Below are positions 1 through 5,566 of a stretch of DNA of 11,406 nt, in pieces. The notes below the pieces were generated by a model. That model searched no databases. It had not been told where the DNA came from and saw only the letters and a list, made by a program, of their open reading frames with translations. The stretch lies in NCBI GenBank assembly GCA_900548795.1, contig URLT01000062.1:1-11406 (forward strand). Reading direction: 5' to 3'. Each line of letters starts with the position of its first letter. The first letter of the stretch is position 1. The DNA is from an uncultured Eubacteriales bacterium. Its GTDB lineage: Bacteria; Bacillota; Clostridia; Oscillospirales; Oscillospiraceae. A program made the position numbers and the translations under genes.

Positions 1-20
1 GGGGGGGGGGGGGGGGGGGG
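1..20. other. 20-base G homopolymer at contig start
   Basis: Twenty consecutive G residues open the window. A pure G run at the very end of a sequence is a common artefact of two-colour short-read chemistry or of assembly ends. I infer that it is not biological. Confidence 0.8.
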
Positions 21-120
21 ACGGGTGCGGTCAGCCTCCGTAGAGCATTGGCGGCCTCCGACGGGCGCGGTCGGCCTCCGTGGAGCACTGGCGGCCTTCG
101 ACGGGCGCGGTCAGCCTCCG
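21..120. repeat. 40-bp GC-rich tandem repeat, 2.5 copies
   Basis: Units lie at 21-60, 61-100 and 101-120 (half unit) and differ from each other by only a few transitions. The unit begins ACGGGYGCGGTC and ends GGCGGCCTYCG. The 40-bp period is not a multiple of three and no start or ribosome binding site is associated, so this is most likely a non-coding minisatellite. The array probably continues to the left beyond the contig. Function is unknown. Confidence 0.8.
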
Positions 121-135
121 GATGGAGTGAATTTT

Positions 136-177
136 TGCATGAAAATAAAAAAATCATGCATGAACATAAAAAATTAT
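136..177. promoter_or_regulatory. 21-bp direct repeats in AT-rich leader (possible operator)
   Basis: Two head-to-tail 21-bp units (136-156 and 157-177) match at 17 of 21 positions and both begin TGCATGAA. The first also forms an inverted repeat, TGCATGA at 136-142 against TCATGCA at 154-160. A 21-bp spacing is two helical turns. Lying just upstream of a regulator gene and its putative promoter, these are candidate binding sites for an autoregulating TetR-type protein. The role is inferred; the repeats themselves are seen. Confidence 0.4.
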
Positions 178-187
178 GAAATTATGC

Positions 188-216
188 TTGCATTTTTCTC
201 AAAAACCTGCTATAAA
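188..216 (+). promoter_or_regulatory. Putative sigma-A promoter for the TetR-type gene
   Basis: TTGCAT (188-193) is followed after exactly 17 bases by TATAAA (211-216), preceded by TGC as an extended -10. Transcription would begin near 223. This -10 overlaps the ATG at 216, so if the promoter is real that ATG cannot start the protein. Confidence 0.5.
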
Positions 217-254
217 TGAGACACGAGCCAATTGGATCAAAAAAACAGAAGGGT

Positions 255-965
255 GTGTTTCTTATTACCAGAAGATATGACAGTGCGGATGCCAAAAGGC
301 GCATCCTGTCAGTTTGCGTGCGGCTGTTTATTGAAAAGGGCTATCAAGAGTCAAAAATGGCCGAGATCCTGAAGGAAGCGGACGTGACAAGCAGCACGTT
401 CCATAACATTTTTCGCACCAAGGACGGCGTCCTGATGGATCTGACGGAATTCATGTTTGAAAGCCAGTTCGAGATGGCCAACGAGATCGCCAAGCGCGTG
501 CAATCGCCGGTGCTGATCTATGCCGTGGAGACAGCCATTCAGCTTACGCTTGCCGAGCTGAACGAGAACATCCGCGAGGTCTACGTCGAGGCCTACAGCC
601 AGCCGAAGATCGCGGAATATATTTATGGAAAAATGACGCAGAAGCTCTACCACTTGTTCAGCGCCTACCTGCCGGAGTACAACGAGAGCAATTTTTATGA
701 GCTGGAGATCGGCACGGCGGCCGTTATGCGCGGTTATATGTCGCGCCCCTGCGACATTTACTTCACGCTCGAGCGCAAGCTCGCGTGCTTCCTGCGCATC
801 ACGATGGGCGCCTACTCCGTGCCTGCGGAGGAGCAGGAGCGCGCGCTGGCATTTGTCGCGCAGATCGACGTGCGGAAAACGGCCAACGAGGTGATGCGGA
901 AGCTCTTCTCGGCGCTTGAAATGAAATATGACTTCACCTTTTCTCCGGCGATGAAAGAACAATAA
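255..965 (+). CDS. TetR/AcrR-family transcriptional regulator
   Basis: A helix-turn-helix DNA-binding domain is visible at the N-terminus: a segment around AKRRILSVCVRLFIEKGY, then KMAEILKEADVTSSTFHNIF followed by KDGVLMDL, the classic TetR pattern in which the FHNIF stretch replaces the usual YHYF. The remaining ~170 residues are a helical ligand/dimerisation domain with no recognisable specificity. From the GTG at 255 the protein has 236 residues. The longest frame begins at ATG 216 (249 residues), but that ATG has no ribosome binding site and sits in the putative -10 box. AGAAGG (246-251) better serves the GTG at 255, or possibly a rare ATT at 264 giving an N-terminus close to TRRYDSADAKRR. 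No efflux pump or other obvious target lies beside it, so the ligand and regulon are unknown. Autoregulation through the upstream direct repeats is an inference. Confidence 0.85.
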   Translation: MFLITRRYDSADAKRRILSVCVRLFIEKGYQESKMAEILKEADVTSSTFHNIFRTKDGVLMDLTEFMFESQFEMANEIAKRVQSPVLIYAVETAIQLTLAELNENIREVYVEAYSQPKIAEYIYGKMTQKLYHLFSAYLPEYNESNFYELEIGTAAVMRGYMSRPCDIYFTLERKLACFLRITMGAYSVPAEEQERALAFVAQIDVRKTANEVMRKLFSALEMKYDFTFSPAMKEQ

Positions 966-970
966 AAAAC

Positions 971-1010
971 CGGGCGGCGCAGGCCTTCGGAGCCTGCACC
1001 GCCCGTTTTT
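971..1010. terminator. Strong bidirectional rho-independent terminator
   Basis: A 14-bp GC-rich stem (971-984 with 992-1005, one C-A mismatch) closes a 7-base loop and is followed by TTTTT (1006-1010). On the other strand the stem is followed by G and then six T (complement of 964-969). It therefore serves the TetR-type gene from the left and, before the MITE insertion, lay close behind ruvX from the right. Confidence 0.9.
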
Positions 1011-1044
1011 GCGTCCGTTCGGAGCGCTGCGTTATTTTTTCAAG

Positions 1045-1203
1045 GGAACCTCTGATTCAATCGCAAGAGCGGTCAGCGAGGGATTTTGTTCCAGATTGAG
1101 GTTTGGAAATCGCAGGAATACTTTGTGTATTTCAAGATTTTCAAACCGATAAGCTGGGGCAAAAGACCCACTGAGCGCCGCAGCCTATTTATTCAGAGGT
1201 TCC
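1045..1203 (-). mobile_element. MITE-like element, copy A, inserted in the 3' end of ruvX
   Basis: A 159-bp element with terminal inverted repeats GGAACCTCTGA / TCAGAGGTTCC, flanked on both sides by the 4-bp duplication CAAG (1041-1044 and 1204-1207). It is about 95% identical, by my hand alignment (eight substitutions, one indel), to the element at 11242-11401 in opposite orientation. It encodes no protein, so it must be mobilised in trans by a transposase outside the window. It is also an imperfect palindrome along its whole length, with its centre at the ACTTTGTGT region. Its right end supplies the last four codons and the stop of ruvX. The strand given is that of the host gene reading into it. 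Known MITE behaviour (TIR, TSD, no ORF) supports the call; the parent family is not identified. Confidence 0.88.
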
Positions 1204-1608
1204 CAAGAATGCCAGATAGCCCTCGAGGATGAGCGAGGCGGCAACGGCATCGACGGTGTTCTTGCGCTTTTTCCCGTGATAGTTGCACTCCGAGAGGATC
1301 TGATGCGCCTCGACCGTGGTGCGGCGCTCGTCCCAGAGCGTCACGGGCATGGCGCAGACCTGCTCGACCAGCGCGGCAAACTCGCGGTAGAGCGCGGCGC
1401 GCGGCCCCTCCGAGCCGTCCATGTTGCGGGGGAAGCCCATGACCAGCGTCTGCGCCCCCGTCTCGGCGACGAGCGCGCCGATGGCCTCGGCGGTTTTCTG
1501 CGCGTTGCGGCTGTGGATGACCTCGGTGCGCCCGACGATGCTGCCGGTCAGGTCGGAGACGGCAATGCCGGTGCGGGCGTCGCCGTAGTCGATGGCAAGC
1601 ACGCGCAT
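1189..1608 (-). CDS. ruvX: RuvX/YqgF-family Holliday junction resolvase-like nuclease
   Basis: The 139-residue RNase H-fold protein has all family landmarks: AIDYGDARTGIAVSD near the N-terminus (Asp7), VMGFPRNMDGSEGPRA (57-71), WDERRTT (92-98) and the C-terminal KNTVDAVAASLIL with Asp120. Asp7, Glu94 and Asp120 fit the acidic active site. YqgF matures the 5' end of pre-16S rRNA in E. coli, and homologues resolve Holliday junctions in vitro. The start is well supported by CGGAGG (1615-1620), and it begins one base after the S-component gene, so the two are co-transcribed and probably translationally coupled. The last four residues (GTSE) and the TAA come from the inverted repeat of an inserted MITE. 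Removing the insert and one CAAG copy restores an end reading LAFLKK-stop, so the change is a small tail swap outside the catalytic core and the enzyme is probably active. Confidence 0.95.
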   Translation of the reverse strand: MRVLAIDYGDARTGIAVSDLTGSIVGRTEVIHSRNAQKTAEAIGALVAETGAQTLVMGFPRNMDGSEGPRAALYREFAALVEQVCAMPVTLWDERRTTVEAHQILSECNYHGKKRKNTVDAVAASLILEGYLAFLGTSE

Positions 1609-1609
1609 G

Positions 1610-2407
1610 TCAGTCCTCCGTCTGCTTTTTCAGCAGCTTTTGCAGCGGCAGCCAGATCAGGAAGGCCAGCAGGCTGCCCAGCAGGGCGGTGACGAGCTGC
1701 GTGACGGAGAAGGTCGTCCGCGCGACGGCGAGCGCCTTTTCCGGAAGCGCAGCGGCCTCTCCGGCGGCCGGGAGGATCGCCCGCACGGCCACGAGCCAGA
1801 GGAACACGGCCTTGAGCACCGAGCCGACGACCATGCCGAAGACGAGCAGCCACGTCTTCGGGAAGCGCGAGACGAGCATCCAGAGGCAGGCAAAGAGCAG
1901 ATAGCAGCCCAGAACCGCCAGCACGATCACGAGGGACAGGGAGCTGCGCCCCATGCCGAACAGGGTGGCAATGTCGTTATATTGCAGAACAAGACAGACG
2001 CAGATGCTCGCCCAGAACGCCGCCGCGACCGCGCCGACGAGCAGCACGATGCGGAAGCGGCCGTCGCTCCAGCGCAGACGCTCGGCCTGCGGCAGCTTCT
2101 TGGCCACGCGGCTGCCGGCGAACCAGACGAGGGTCATATAGATGAGATTGCCGACCATGATCGTCGGGACGATGAGCGGATAGGCGCTCATGACCGGGCT
2201 GCCGGTGATGAGCCACGAGGTCAGCGGCGTCAGGACGCTGAGCACCGCGCCGCTCAGGAAGCCGCACGAGAGCGCTGCGACGGCGAGCAGACAGTTGATG
2301 ATGGGGCCGGTGATGTAGGGCGAGAGATTCTTCAGAAATTGGCTTGCCACGCAGAGCGCCAGCAGCAGCGCCGTGCGGCAAAGCGTGCGAATTTGGGTTT
2401 TTGACAT
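1610..2407 (-). CDS. ECF-transporter S-component-like integral membrane protein
   Basis: A 265-residue, very hydrophobic protein with about six predicted membrane segments: residues ~10-30, ~38-55, ~60-95 (with the polar dip WLITGSPVMSAYP), ~120-145, ~155-182, ~190-215 and a final segment near 235-255 ahead of a basic tail. The N-terminal half, including ALLLALCVASQFLKNL and a Gly/Pro-rich loop, resembles substrate-binding S components of energy-coupling factor transporters, which take up vitamins or metals using shared ATPase (EcfA/A') and EcfT subunits. No EcfA or EcfT gene is present here, as usual for group II ECF systems. The substrate cannot be read from the sequence. The start is supported by AAAGGA (complement of 2416-2421) eight bases upstream. 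It is the first gene of a two-gene unit with ruvX. Alternative: an uncharacterised membrane protein of similar topology. Confidence 0.75.
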   Translation of the reverse strand: MSKTQIRTLCRTALLLALCVASQFLKNLSPYITGPIINCLLAVAALSCGFLSGAVLSVLTPLTSWLITGSPVMSAYPLIVPTIMVGNLIYMTLVWFAGSRVAKKLPQAERLRWSDGRFRIVLLVGAVAAAFWASICVCLVLQYNDIATLFGMGRSSLSLVIVLAVLGCYLLFACLWMLVSRFPKTWLLVFGMVVGSVLKAVFLWLVAVRAILPAAGEAAALPEKALAVARTTFSVTQLVTALLGSLLAFLIWLPLQKLLKKQTED

Positions 2408-2438
2408 AGGCTCAGTCCTTTACATAAATTCATCTCCT

Positions 2439-2467
2439 ATTATAATCCCCGGCGTCGAAAAATACAA
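2439..2467 (-). promoter_or_regulatory. Sigma-A promoter for the S-component/ruvX operon
   Basis: On the minus strand, TTGTAT (complement of 2462-2467) is followed after a 17-base spacer by a perfect TATAAT (complement of 2439-2444). Transcription would start near 2432, about 25 bases before the ATG. Confidence 0.75.
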
Positions 2468-2476
2468 GGAAAAATC

Positions 2477-2505
2477 TTGACACGCCCCCGGCCGAATGCT
2501 ATACT
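2477..2505 (+). promoter_or_regulatory. Sigma-A promoter for the feo operon
   Basis: A perfect TTGACA (2477-2482) is followed after exactly 17 bases by TATACT (2500-2505). It is back-to-back with the minus-strand promoter, with 9 bases between the two -35 boxes. I looked for a Fur- or DtxR-type palindrome around it and saw none convincing, so iron regulation is not demonstrated. The feoA ribosome binding site GGAGA lies at 2535-2539. Confidence 0.85.
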
Positions 2506-2549
2506 TTTTTCAAACGTGACACCAATCTGACCAATGGAGAGATAAAACC

Positions 2550-2783
2550 ATGACACTCAAGGATTTGAAGGTCGGAAGCAGCGGCGTGATCGCCGCCGTC
2601 GGCGGCGAGGGCATCCTGCGCTGCCGCCTGTTGGATATGGGTCTGATCCCGCGCACCCGCGTGACGGTCGTGAAGATCGCGCCGATGGGCGACCCGATGG
2701 AGATCCGCCTGCGCGGCTATGAGCTGACGCTGCGGCTCGACGACGCGGCGCAGATCGAGCTGGAGCCGGAGGCGCAGAAATGA
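2550..2783 (+). CDS. feoA: FeoA, ferrous iron transport accessory protein
   Basis: A 77-residue SH3-like protein of normal family length. Characteristic stretches are MTLKDLKVG at the start, then RCRLLDMGLIPRTRVTV and MGDPMEIRLRGYELTLR, which match the FeoA core fold. FeoA is a small cytoplasmic partner needed for full activity of the FeoB iron(II) channel. The ATG at 2550 follows GGAGA with ordinary spacing and is the first gene behind a consensus promoter. Its stop overlaps the feoB start (ATGA at 2780-2783), indicating translational coupling. Only one FeoA is present; some Clostridia carry two. Confidence 0.95.
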   Translation: MTLKDLKVGSSGVIAAVGGEGILRCRLLDMGLIPRTRVTVVKIAPMGDPMEIRLRGYELTLRLDDAAQIELEPEAQK

Positions 2784-4798
2784 ACAAGCTGCTTTTTGCC
2801 CTGGTCGGCAACCAAAACTGCGGAAAAACGACGCTTTTCAACCAGCTCACCGGCGCAAACCAGCACGTCGGCAATTTTCCGGGCGTGACGGTCGACAGCA
2901 AGACCGGCCTCCTGCGCGGCACGAAGAGCTGCGAGATCGCAGACCTGCCGGGCATCTATTCCATGCGCCCCTACACCGCCGAGGAATTCGTCACGCGGGA
3001 TTTCGTGCTCAACGAGCACCCCAATGGCATCATCAACATCGTCGACGCGACGAACATCGAGCGCAACCTCTACCTGACGCTCCAGCTGCTCGAGCTGCGC
3101 GTGCCGATGGTGCTGGCGCTGAACATGATGGACGAGGTGCGCGGCAACGGCGGCACGATCGACGTGAAAAAAATGTCGGAGGAGCTGGGCATCCCGGTCG
3201 TCCCGATCGCCGCGGCCAAGAACGAGGGCATCGACGAGCTGATCGACTGCGCCGTGCGCACCGCGCGCGAGAAAACTCTGCCGCAGCGCGTCGACTTCTG
3301 CGACGACGGCCCGGTGCACCGCTGCATCCACGCCGTCTCCCACCTGATCGAGGATCACGCCGAGCGCGCCGGCATCGCCCGCCGCTTCGCCGCGACCAAG
3401 ATGATCGAGGGCGACGAGGACATCATCCGGCGGCTCGAGATCAACCAAAACGAGCTGGAGCTGCTCGAGCACAGCATCGTCGAGATGGAGGACGAGAGCG
3501 GCCTCGACCGCAACGCGGCCATCGCGTCCATGCGCTATGACTACATCGAGCGCCTGTGCGACAAGACGGTCGTCAAGTGCCGCGAGAGCCGCGAGCACAT
3601 CCGCAGCGTCCGGATCGACCGGGTGCTCACAAACAAATATGCCGCGCTGCCGGTCTTTGTCGGCATCATGCTGCTGATCTTCTGGCTGACCTTCGACGTG
3701 ATCGGCGCGGGCTTGCAGGATCTGCTCGCCCTCGGCATCGATAAGCTCGGCGCGCTGGCCGACCGCGGCCTGACGGCCTACGGCATGAATCCCGTGGTCC
3801 ACAGCCTCGTCGTCAAGGGCATTTTCGCGGGCGTGGGCAGCGTCGTGAGCTTCCTGCCGATCATTGTGGTGCTGTTTTTCTTCCTGTCCGTCCTTGAGGA
3901 CACCGGCTATATGGCGCGCGTCGCCTTTGTGATGGACAAGCTCCTGCGCCGCATCGGCCTCTCCGGCCGCAGCTTCGTGCCGATGATCATCGGCTTCGGC
4001 TGCACCGTTCCGGCCGTCATGGCCACGCGCACCCTGCCGTCTCAGCGCGACCGCCGCATGACGATCCTGCTGACGCCGTTCATGTCCTGCTCGGCGAAGA
4101 TCCCGATCTATGCCGCGTTCTCGGCGGCCTTCTTCCCGCGCTATGCCGCGCTGACCATGGGCGCGCTCTATTTCGGCGGGATGCTCGTCGGCGTGCTGCT
4201 GGCGCTCGTGATGAACAAGACCGCCTTCCGCGGCAAGCCCGTCCCCTTTGTGATGGAGCTGCCGAATTACCGCATTCCGTCGTTCAAGAGCGTGATGATG
4301 CTGCTGTGGGACAAGGCAAAGGACTTTTTGCAGCGCGCCTTCACGGTGATCTTCGTGGCGACGCTGGTCATCTGGTTCCTGCAATCCTTCGACACGCGTC
4401 TGAACTTCGTGCAGGACAGCGCCAACAGCCTGCTGGCCGCGATCGGCCGCTGGGTCGCGCCGATCTTCCGCCCGCTGGGCTTTGAGGACTGGCGCATCTC
4501 CACCGCCCTCATCACGGGCTTTACCGCCAAGGAGGCCGTCATCAGCACGCTCGGCGTGCTCGTCGGCGCCGGCTCGACGGCCGAGCTGACGCAGATCCTG
4601 CCGTCGCTCTTCGGCGCCGCCTCGGCCGTCAGCTTCCTGACCTTCACGCTGCTCTATACGCCCTGCGTCGCGGCGACCGCCGCCATCGGGCGCGAGCTGG
4701 GCGGGCACTGGCGCGGCGTGCTCGTCGCGCTGTTCCAGTGCGTGACCGCGTGGCTCGTGGCGCTGCTGGTTTATCAGGGCGTGAGCCTGCTGCTCTGA
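2780..4798 (+). CDS. feoB: FeoB, ferrous iron transporter (G-protein-coupled permease)
   Basis: The 672-residue protein moves Fe(II) into the cytoplasm across the inner membrane. The N-terminal G domain is complete: G1 GNQNCGKT (10-17), G2 Thr37, G3 DLPG (55-58), G4 NMMD (115-118) and a G5-like AAAKNEG (144-150). A helical linker (~160-285) follows, then a membrane domain from ~288 with two Gate-type repeats. These contain GFGCTVPA (405-412), PFMSCSAKIP (433-442) and YTPCVAATAAIG (626-637), whose cysteines 408, 437 and 629 sit in the conserved permease motifs. It is shorter than E. coli FeoB (773 residues) but typical of Clostridia. GGAGG at 2768-2772 inside feoA gives the ribosome binding site. 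A 48-residue Cys-rich partner follows after one base. GC-rich throughout, with no sign of damage. Confidence 0.97.
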   Translation: MNKLLFALVGNQNCGKTTLFNQLTGANQHVGNFPGVTVDSKTGLLRGTKSCEIADLPGIYSMRPYTAEEFVTRDFVLNEHPNGIINIVDATNIERNLYLTLQLLELRVPMVLALNMMDEVRGNGGTIDVKKMSEELGIPVVPIAAAKNEGIDELIDCAVRTAREKTLPQRVDFCDDGPVHRCIHAVSHLIEDHAERAGIARRFAATKMIEGDEDIIRRLEINQNELELLEHSIVEMEDESGLDRNAAIASMRYDYIERLCDKTVVKCRESREHIRSVRIDRVLTNKYAALPVFVGIMLLIFWLTFDVIGAGLQDLLALGIDKLGALADRGLTAYGMNPVVHSLVVKGIFAGVGSVVSFLPIIVVLFFFLSVLEDTGYMARVAFVMDKLLRRIGLSGRSFVPMIIGFGCTVPAVMATRTLPSQRDRRMTILLTPFMSCSAKIPIYAAFSAAFFPRYAALTMGALYFGGMLVGVLLALVMNKTAFRGKPVPFVMELPNYRIPSFKSVMMLLWDKAKDFLQRAFTVIFVATLVIWFLQSFDTRLNFVQDSANSLLAAIGRWVAPIFRPLGFEDWRISTALITGFTAKEAVISTLGVLVGAGSTAELTQILPSLFGAASAVSFLTFTLLYTPCVAATAAIGRELGGHWRGVLVALFQCVTAWLVALLVYQGVSLLL

Positions 4799-4799
4799 C

Positions 4800-4946
4800 A
4801 TGGGTCTGCTCGACTGGCTCGTGCTGGCGCTCGTGGCGCTCTGGCTGGCGGCATCCGTGGTCTTCCTCGTTCGCAGACGGAGACGCGGGGGCTGCTGCGG
4901 CTGCTGCGCCGAATGCGGGGCGGACTGCTGCCGGCGCAAAAAATAG
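4800..4946 (+). CDS. FeoB-associated Cys-rich membrane protein (48 aa)
   Basis: A small gene one base after the feoB stop encodes one membrane segment (residues ~4-24, MGLLDWLVLALVALWLAASV onward), then a basic run of five arginines (25-29), then a short tail with seven cysteines (32, 33, 35, 36, 39, 43, 44) and a Lys/Arg end. Size, position and the membrane-then-Cys layout match the family of FeoB-associated Cys-rich proteins (sometimes annotated as virus attachment p12-like). These are thought to replace FeoC in Gram-positive feo operons; their exact role in iron transfer or FeoB regulation is not established. Arginines on the tail side predict a cytoplasmic Cys cluster. There is no strong ribosome binding site, so coupling to feoB translation is likely. 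Confidence 0.85.
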   Translation: MGLLDWLVLALVALWLAASVVFLVRRRRRGGCCGCCAECGADCCRRKK

Positions 4947-4952
4947 CGAAGC

Positions 4953-4981
4953 ACGGCTGCGCCCGACCGGGCGCAGCCGTT
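4953..4981 (+). terminator. Terminator-type hairpin after feo, lacking a T tract
   Basis: A perfect 12-bp stem (4953-4964 with 4969-4980) closes the loop GACC, but only TT then CAGC follows. Stem, loop and the first two T are identical over 29 bases to 5453-5481, which does have six T. It may attenuate or protect the feo transcript but is not a canonical intrinsic terminator. Confidence 0.6.
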
Positions 4982-5130
4982 CAGCATGTCGAAACCCCTT
5001 TTCGGCACGCCTGCAGACCGTAAAACGCTTCGGAAGATAAGCAGCTTGCGGCCGTCGGCGTATGAGAGAGAATACGGTAGGGGCAATGTCAAAATCCTTG
5101 CGCAGCAAGTAAAAAACGTCTCAATTTTCG

Positions 5131-5338
5131 TGTCATTGCGAGGCCGCAGCGCGGCCGTGGCAATCTTAAAGTTAATGGTATGGCATCCCGTGGCGAAGCA
5201 CGGGAACACGAAGCAAAAAGGAATCCGTATAATAAAAAACATGGATTTGCCGCTTCGTTTCGCTCAACCATAGTTCGTTTCGGGATGACAAATCGCTTCG
5301 TTAAAGATTGCCGCGTCGCTTCGCTCCTCGCAATGACA
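5131..5338. repeat. Nested inverted-repeat element (ATTGCGAG type)
   Basis: The ends are inverted: TGTCATTGCGAG (5131-5142) pairs with CTCGCAATGACA (5327-5338), and GGCAATCTT (5159-5167) pairs with the AAGATTGCC stretch ending at 5312. Inside lies a second inverted pair, GCATCCCG (~5183) against CGGGATGAC (5281-5289), then a third around AATCC / GGATT. The left arm also folds on itself (GGCCGC-AGC-GCGGCC at 5142-5156). Elements with ATTGCGAG...GCAATC ends are dispersed in many bacterial genomes. Whether this is one mobile unit or several repeats inserted into each other cannot be decided here. Confidence 0.7.
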
Positions 5339-5452
5339 GGATCGGTAGGTTTGATTGAAAATGCGGAACGTAAAACCGAATCCTCGGAATCCGTAAAACG
5401 GTTCCCTAATTTGTTGCCTGATTTTGACGGTTCCGGATTTTTTGACAGTCTG

Positions 5453-5485
5453 ACGGCTGCGCCCGACCGGGCGCAGCCGTTTTTT
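5453..5485 (+). terminator. Rho-independent terminator upstream of murB
   Basis: The same 12-bp stem and GACC loop as at 4953-4980 (here 5453-5464 with 5469-5480) is followed by six T (5480-5485). It insulates the murB promoter, which begins two bases later, from feo read-through. Confidence 0.9.
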
Positions 5486-5486
5486 C

Positions 5487-5515
5487 TTGCAGCGGCCGGG
5501 AAAGTGTGGTATACT
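5487..5515 (+). promoter_or_regulatory. Probable promoter for murB-rapZ(C)-whiA-dnaE
   Basis: TTGCAG (5487-5492), a 17-base spacer, then TATACT (5510-5515) preceded by TGG, an extended -10. An overlapping TATAAT (5515-5520) has no matching -35. Transcription would start near 5522, between the terminator and the leader hairpin. Confidence 0.6.
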
Positions 5516-5528
5516 ATAATAAACAAAC

Positions 5529-5548
5529 CTGCGCCGGAGACGGCGCAG
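5529..5548 (+). promoter_or_regulatory. Leader hairpin with GNRA tetraloop before murB
   Basis: CTGCGCCG (5529-5536) and CGGCGCAG (5541-5548) form a perfect 8-bp stem with the loop GAGA, a GNRA tetraloop. It lies a few bases after the predicted transcription start and eight bases before AGGAGG (5556-5561). No T tract follows, so it is not a terminator; an mRNA-stabilising 5' hairpin is the simplest reading (inference). Confidence 0.55.
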
Positions 5549-5566
5549 AACGGGCAGGAGGCGCTT

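Larger units (their letters stand above)
4947..5566. other. Gene-free region between feo and murB
   Basis: No credible gene lies here. In order it contains a hairpin after the Cys-rich gene (4953-4980), unassigned sequence to 5130, a nested inverted-repeat element (5131-5338), and unassigned sequence with a short imperfect tandem of CGTAAAAC-containing units (about 5365-5405). These are followed by an exact second copy of the hairpin with a T tract (5453-5485), the murB promoter and its leader hairpin. An open frame running into murB from 5180 crosses these repeats and has no ribosome binding site. Confidence 0.8.

Noticed and set aside
21..120. CRISPR array
   Set aside because: The repeats are contiguous 40-mers without unique spacers and diverge within the unit.
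25..219. 64-codon plus-strand open frame at the left end
   Set aside because: It covers the non-triplet 40-bp tandem repeat and the AT-rich leader, with no ribosome binding site and no similarity I recognise.
2408..2549. Fur or DtxR/IdeR-type operator in the feo promoter region
   Set aside because: No convincing palindrome of either type was found; the TATAAT-like symmetry belongs to the minus-strand promoter.
2717..5242. 841-codon minus-strand open frame antisense to feoB
   Set aside because: Composition is His/Arg/Asp-rich low complexity typical of an antisense frame of a GC-rich gene. There is no ribosome binding site, no recognisable domain, and feoB opposite is unambiguous.
4982..5452. 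tRNA, riboswitch or small RNA gene between feo and murB
   Set aside because: The structure seen is explained by inverted repeats; no cloverleaf, conserved riboswitch core or dedicated promoter was visible.
5180..5566. N-terminal extension of murB
   Set aside because: The open frame crosses repeat DNA, a terminator and the promoter, and lacks a ribosome binding site. The ATG at 5567 has AGGAGG and matches the family start.
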